From contig CP075369.1 in assembly GCA_019454205.1 (NCBI GenBank), positions 2,744,001 to 2,808,000 on the forward strand: a DNA stretch of 64,000 nt, in the 5' to 3' direction. The first letter of the stretch is position 1; each line of letters opens with the position of its first letter. Below, one piece after another: positions 61,433 through 64,000 of the stretch. Made by a program: the position numbers and the translations under genes. A model generated the notes under the pieces. That model had not been told where the DNA came from and made no database searches. It worked only from the letters and a program-made list of their open reading frames with translations. The stretch comes from Xanthobacteraceae bacterium (lineage in GTDB: Bacteria > Pseudomonadota > Alphaproteobacteria > Rhizobiales > Xanthobacteraceae).

Positions 61433-62803
61433 TCAGCCAATCAGCACCGCGATCCGGTGGAAGGGATTGGAGCCGTAACCTTGCGGGTTCCATCCCGCCG
61501 CCACATGCGGCTGCGCCTTGCCGTTGGAGTCGGTCGCCTTGCTCCAGATCTCGTAATAGCCGTCGCTCGGCACTTTCACGGTTCCCGTCCAGCGCTGCCA
61601 GTCGAACTTGTTCTTCGGGTTGGCGAGCGTCGCTTTGGTCCAGGTCTGGCCGAAATCGGCCGAGACTTCGACCTGCTTCACCGTGAGATCGCCCGCCCAC
61701 GACGCGCCGCGCAGCTTGATCTCGCGCGTACCGGCGGCAAGCTTGGTGCCGTTCGCGGGAGACGTGATGATCGAACGCACCGGCATCGATTCGAGAATGC
61801 GGAAATTCTTCGGGTCCGCCTTGCTCCCCGGCACCATCGGATTGATCGCGAGACGGTAGTTGGTGCCGACCATGCCCTGCCCGTCGTGTTCCTTGTCGCG
61901 GATCGTGATCTTGTTCAGCCACTTGTGCGACACCGAACCCGCCCAGCCCGGCGTGATCAACCGCAGCGGCGCGCCGTGTACAGCCTCCAGCGGCTTGCCG
62001 TTCATCGCCCAGACGAGAAGCGTCTGCGGCTCCATAGCTTTCGCGATGCGCACGCCGCGCGAAAGCGTATGACGCGCGGGATCGCCCGAAAGATGCGCGT
62101 CCGCCCCGTAATTCGCGGTGTAGATGCCGGAGGGCTTCACACCCGCGGTTTTCAGCACTTCGGCAAGGGAAACGCCGGTCCATTCCGCGCAGCCGACGCC
62201 ACCGTTGGTCCACTGGTTGCCGCTTGCAGGCGGCGAGAAGAACGAACGGCCGTTGCCGCCGCACTCCAACACCATGCGCAGCGTTTGCGGTTTGTATTTC
62301 TTCTTCAGTTCGCCGACCGTGATTTCGAGCGGCTTGTTCACTTCGCCGTCGATGGTGAGCTTCCATGCGTCCGGATCGCCGGTGTTCTGCGGCGGATTAC
62401 CGTTGTTACGGATGAAGAATTTCGAGGTCGGCGTGGTGTCGTCGTCGAGCAACGCTTCCGGCGTTTCCGCCACCAGCGGCCGCTCGCCGAGCACCACGAG
62501 CTTGCCGTCCTTGCCGGGGAAATTGAGCAGCTGCGGCCCTTTCTTTTCCGGTGTTGCGGGCGGCGGTGTCGTGGTTTGCGCGTTCGGATTCGGTTGCTGC
62601 GCGAATGCGGCTGGCACAAAACCGGCAGGCATGTTTTTCGAGAACGGAATGGCGGCACCCACCATTGCGCCGACAGCGGCGACACCAGCGCCGCCAAGAA
62701 ATCCGCGCCGCGAAGCGCCGGTTTTGCGTCCATGGAGCAACGCATCGGCGCGCTCGGGATCATCACGATACAGTTCTTCGAACGAGCGCTCGCGCGTCGT
62801 CAT
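61433..62803 (-). CDS. sulfite-oxidase-family molybdoenzyme (SorA-like), first copy
   Basis: A 456-residue periplasmic enzyme exported by Tat: SRRGFLGGAGVAA at 31-43 is the twin-arginine motif. The Mo-binding domain has KFFIRNNG and RMVLECGGNGRSFF, with C181 the likely molybdenum ligand. Then come GVGCAEWTGVSLAEVL, GAPLRLITPGWAGSVSHKWL and the C-terminal dimerisation domain (VRSIITSPANGTKL, QVEVSADFGQTW). Substrate is probably sulfite or another sulfur or aldehyde compound. Electrons go to the downstream cytochrome. Confidence 0.88.
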   Translation of the reverse strand: MTTRERSFEELYRDDPERADALLHGRKTGASRRGFLGGAGVAAVGAMVGAAIPFSKNMPAGFVPAAFAQQPNPNAQTTTPPPATPEKKGPQLLNFPGKDGKLVVLGERPLVAETPEALLDDDTTPTSKFFIRNNGNPPQNTGDPDAWKLTIDGEVNKPLEITVGELKKKYKPQTLRMVLECGGNGRSFFSPPASGNQWTNGGVGCAEWTGVSLAEVLKTAGVKPSGIYTANYGADAHLSGDPARHTLSRGVRIAKAMEPQTLLVWAMNGKPLEAVHGAPLRLITPGWAGSVSHKWLNKITIRDKEHDGQGMVGTNYRLAINPMVPGSKADPKNFRILESMPVRSIITSPANGTKLAAGTREIKLRGASWAGDLTVKQVEVSADFGQTWTKATLANPKNKFDWQRWTGTVKVPSDGYYEIWSKATDSNGKAQPHVAAGWNPQGYGSNPFHRIAVLIG

Positions 62804-62944
62804 GGCATTCCTCCCTGGTCACCGCTTACGGCGGGACGTTCGGCGTTCATTTTTGTGGGGGAGCGCTTACGGCAACTCCATCCGGGAGGAAGCGTAGAGA
62901 ATCGCGCTGTGCGCTCAACATGCAGCGCACAAACGAGCGCGCAC

Positions 62945-64000
62945 TTATTGAACAACTATTTTGATTTTATGAATCGGATTTGCGCCATAGCCGTGTGGAT
63001 TCCAACCATGTGCTATATCGGGTTGTACATTGTCGGTGCTATCTGTCGCGCGCGACCAGATTTCATGCGGGCCGCGCGCCGCGAATGAAACCGTCGCGCT
63101 GAAGCGAGTCCAGTCATACGGATTCTTCAGCGGCGAAAGCTCCGCACGTTGCCAGCTTGCACCTTTGTCGCCCGAGATTTCGACGATACGAACGGTCTGA
63201 TCGCCTGCCCACGCCGCCCCGCGCACGCGTAACGGCGTGTTGCACACCGCATGCGAACCGTTCGCCGGCGAAGTGATGATCGAGCGCAACGGCATCGCCT
63301 CCAGATCGACGAATGTCGTCGGATCGAATTTGTCGCCGTGCATCATCGGAACCGGCGGCACGCGATAGTGCCAGGGGTCCATCAGCGTTCCGTCATGCCG
63401 GTCCTTGCGGATCAGAATTCTTGTCAGCCATTTATGGGAGACGGAACCGACCCAGCCCGGCACGATAAGCCGCAATGGAAAGCCATGCACCGGAAGCAGC
63501 GGTTTTCCGTTCATTGCGAAGACGAGCAGCGTATTCTCGTCCATCGCTTTCGCAATCGGAATACCGCGTGAGATCGGCGGCGTAACGTGACCCGGAAACG
63601 CTGGGTCGGCACCAAAATGTCCGGTGAAACGCGCAGTCTCTTTCAGACCCGCCGCCAGTAACACATCGCGCAGCCGCACGCCGGTCCATTCCGCGCAGCC
63701 TGCGCCGCCGTGATGCCACTGCACGCCTTCGGCTTGCGGCGAGAAGAACGCGCGGCCGTTGCCGCCACATTCCAGCACCATGCGCTGCGTCACCTGCGCG
63801 AACTTCGCCTTGATGTCGCCGAGTGTAAGCGCGAGCGCGGCGTTCACTTCGCCGCCGATGGACAGCGTCCAGCGCTCCGGATCGCCAGCGGCAACCAGAA
63901 CCTCGCCGTTGTTGCGGATGAAAAACTTCGATGCCGGCGTGGTGTCGTCGTCGAGCGCCTCGGGCCGGGTTTCAGCGACCAGCGGTTGCTCGCCGATGAC
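62945..64000 (-). CDS. sulfite-oxidase-family molybdoenzyme, second copy, 5' end outside the window
   Basis: The minus-strand frame is open from the window edge to the stop at 62945 (351 residues). It is clearly paralogous to the first copy: PEALDDDTTPASKFFIRNNGEV, RMVLECGGNGRAFF (Mo ligand Cys), GAGCAEWTGVRLRDVL, FPLRLIVPGWVGSVSHKWL, MPLRSIITSPANGSHA and GWNPHGYGANPIHKI at the end. The signal region is beyond the edge. A 141-bp gap separates it from the first copy on the same strand. Confidence 0.88.
   Translation of the reverse strand, partial: VIGEQPLVAETRPEALDDDTTPASKFFIRNNGEVLVAAGDPERWTLSIGGEVNAALALTLGDIKAKFAQVTQRMVLECGGNGRAFFSPQAEGVQWHHGGAGCAEWTGVRLRDVLLAAGLKETARFTGHFGADPAFPGHVTPPISRGIPIAKAMDENTLLVFAMNGKPLLPVHGFPLRLIVPGWVGSVSHKWLTRILIRKDRHDGTLMDPWHYRVPPVPMMHGDKFDPTTFVDLEAMPLRSIITSPANGSHAVCNTPLRVRGAAWAGDQTVRIVEISGDKGASWQRAELSPLKNPYDWTRFSATVSFAARGPHEIWSRATDSTDNVQPDIAHGWNPHGYGANPIHKIKIVVQ

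Noticed and set aside
62908..62931. Hairpin TGTGCGCT / AGCGCACA as terminator of the second SorA-type gene
   Set aside because: The 8-bp stem is perfect, but no T-run follows on the minus strand and the position close to the next gene's promoter region is ambiguous.
61385..63088. 567-codon open frame on the plus strand
   Set aside because: Antisense to the SorA-type gene, whose Tat signal and Mo-ligand motif are unambiguous.

Overview
The window is about 64 kb of GC-rich, gene-dense chromosome from an alphaproteobacterium. It is most likely a member of the Hyphomicrobiales (Rhizobiales) close to the Bradyrhizobium/Xanthobacteraceae group. The evidence is the F1 operon order delta-alpha-gamma-beta-epsilon without the F0 genes, the sucA-odhB-lpdA and mdh-sucCD blocks, the sdhCDAB operon, the run rplU-rpmA-obgE-proBA-nadD-rsfS-rlmH-envC-ctpA-yibQ-rppH, and a mesaconyl-CoA hydratase beside a CitE-like lyase (ethylmalonyl-CoA pathway enzymes). 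The genus is an inference.

Layout. 1-5 kb: 5' part of a glucokinase gene, a secreted unknown, and a molybdenum-hydroxylase maturation operon (split xdhC halves with a LysE exporter between them, then a MoeA-like/MocA fusion). 5-6.6 kb: two paralogous ParA-like proteins, one with a ruined P-loop. 6.7-12.5 kb: small secreted proteins, a nuclease, a chromate transporter, YbaK, TerC and an outer-membrane barrel. 12.4-15.1 kb: a 37-residue zinc-motif protein, trhO, an AT-richer membrane protein abutting tRNA-Ser(CGA), and two tandem paralogous membrane microproteins. 15.4-27 kb: ribosomal protein, GTPase, proline, NAD, ribosome-silencing, cell-wall and RNA-decay housekeeping genes. 27-32.2 kb: the F1-ATPase operon, with an extra two-helix membrane protein between atpD and atpC. 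32.5-37.5 kb: SulP transporter, priA and xerC. 37.6-47.2 kb: TCA-cycle genes (lpdA, odhB, sucA, sucD, sucC, mdh), interrupted by a start-less MntA-type nucleotidyltransferase remnant. 47.4-51.4 kb: LprI-like inhibitor, zapE, a GNAT enzyme, a very basic histone-tail-like protein preceded by strong palindromes, and a VOC protein. 51.4-55.1 kb: sdhCDAB with a small extra gene. 55.3-60 kb: LysR, mch, CitE-like lyase, carbonic anhydrase and asd. 60-64 kb: a membrane-anchored unknown, a cytochrome c and two tandem SorA-type sulfite-oxidase-fold molybdoenzymes, the second cut by the window edge.

Together most genes serve central metabolism: 2-oxoglutarate to malate and oxaloacetate, succinate oxidation, ATP synthesis, acetyl-CoA assimilation and sulfite or related oxidation in the periplasm. 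No CRISPR array, transposase, integrase or phage gene was found. The least explained elements are the ParA-like pair, the orphan MntA remnant, the AT-rich gene at the tRNA, the microprotein pair, the extra genes inside the atp and sdh operons, and several perfect palindromes.
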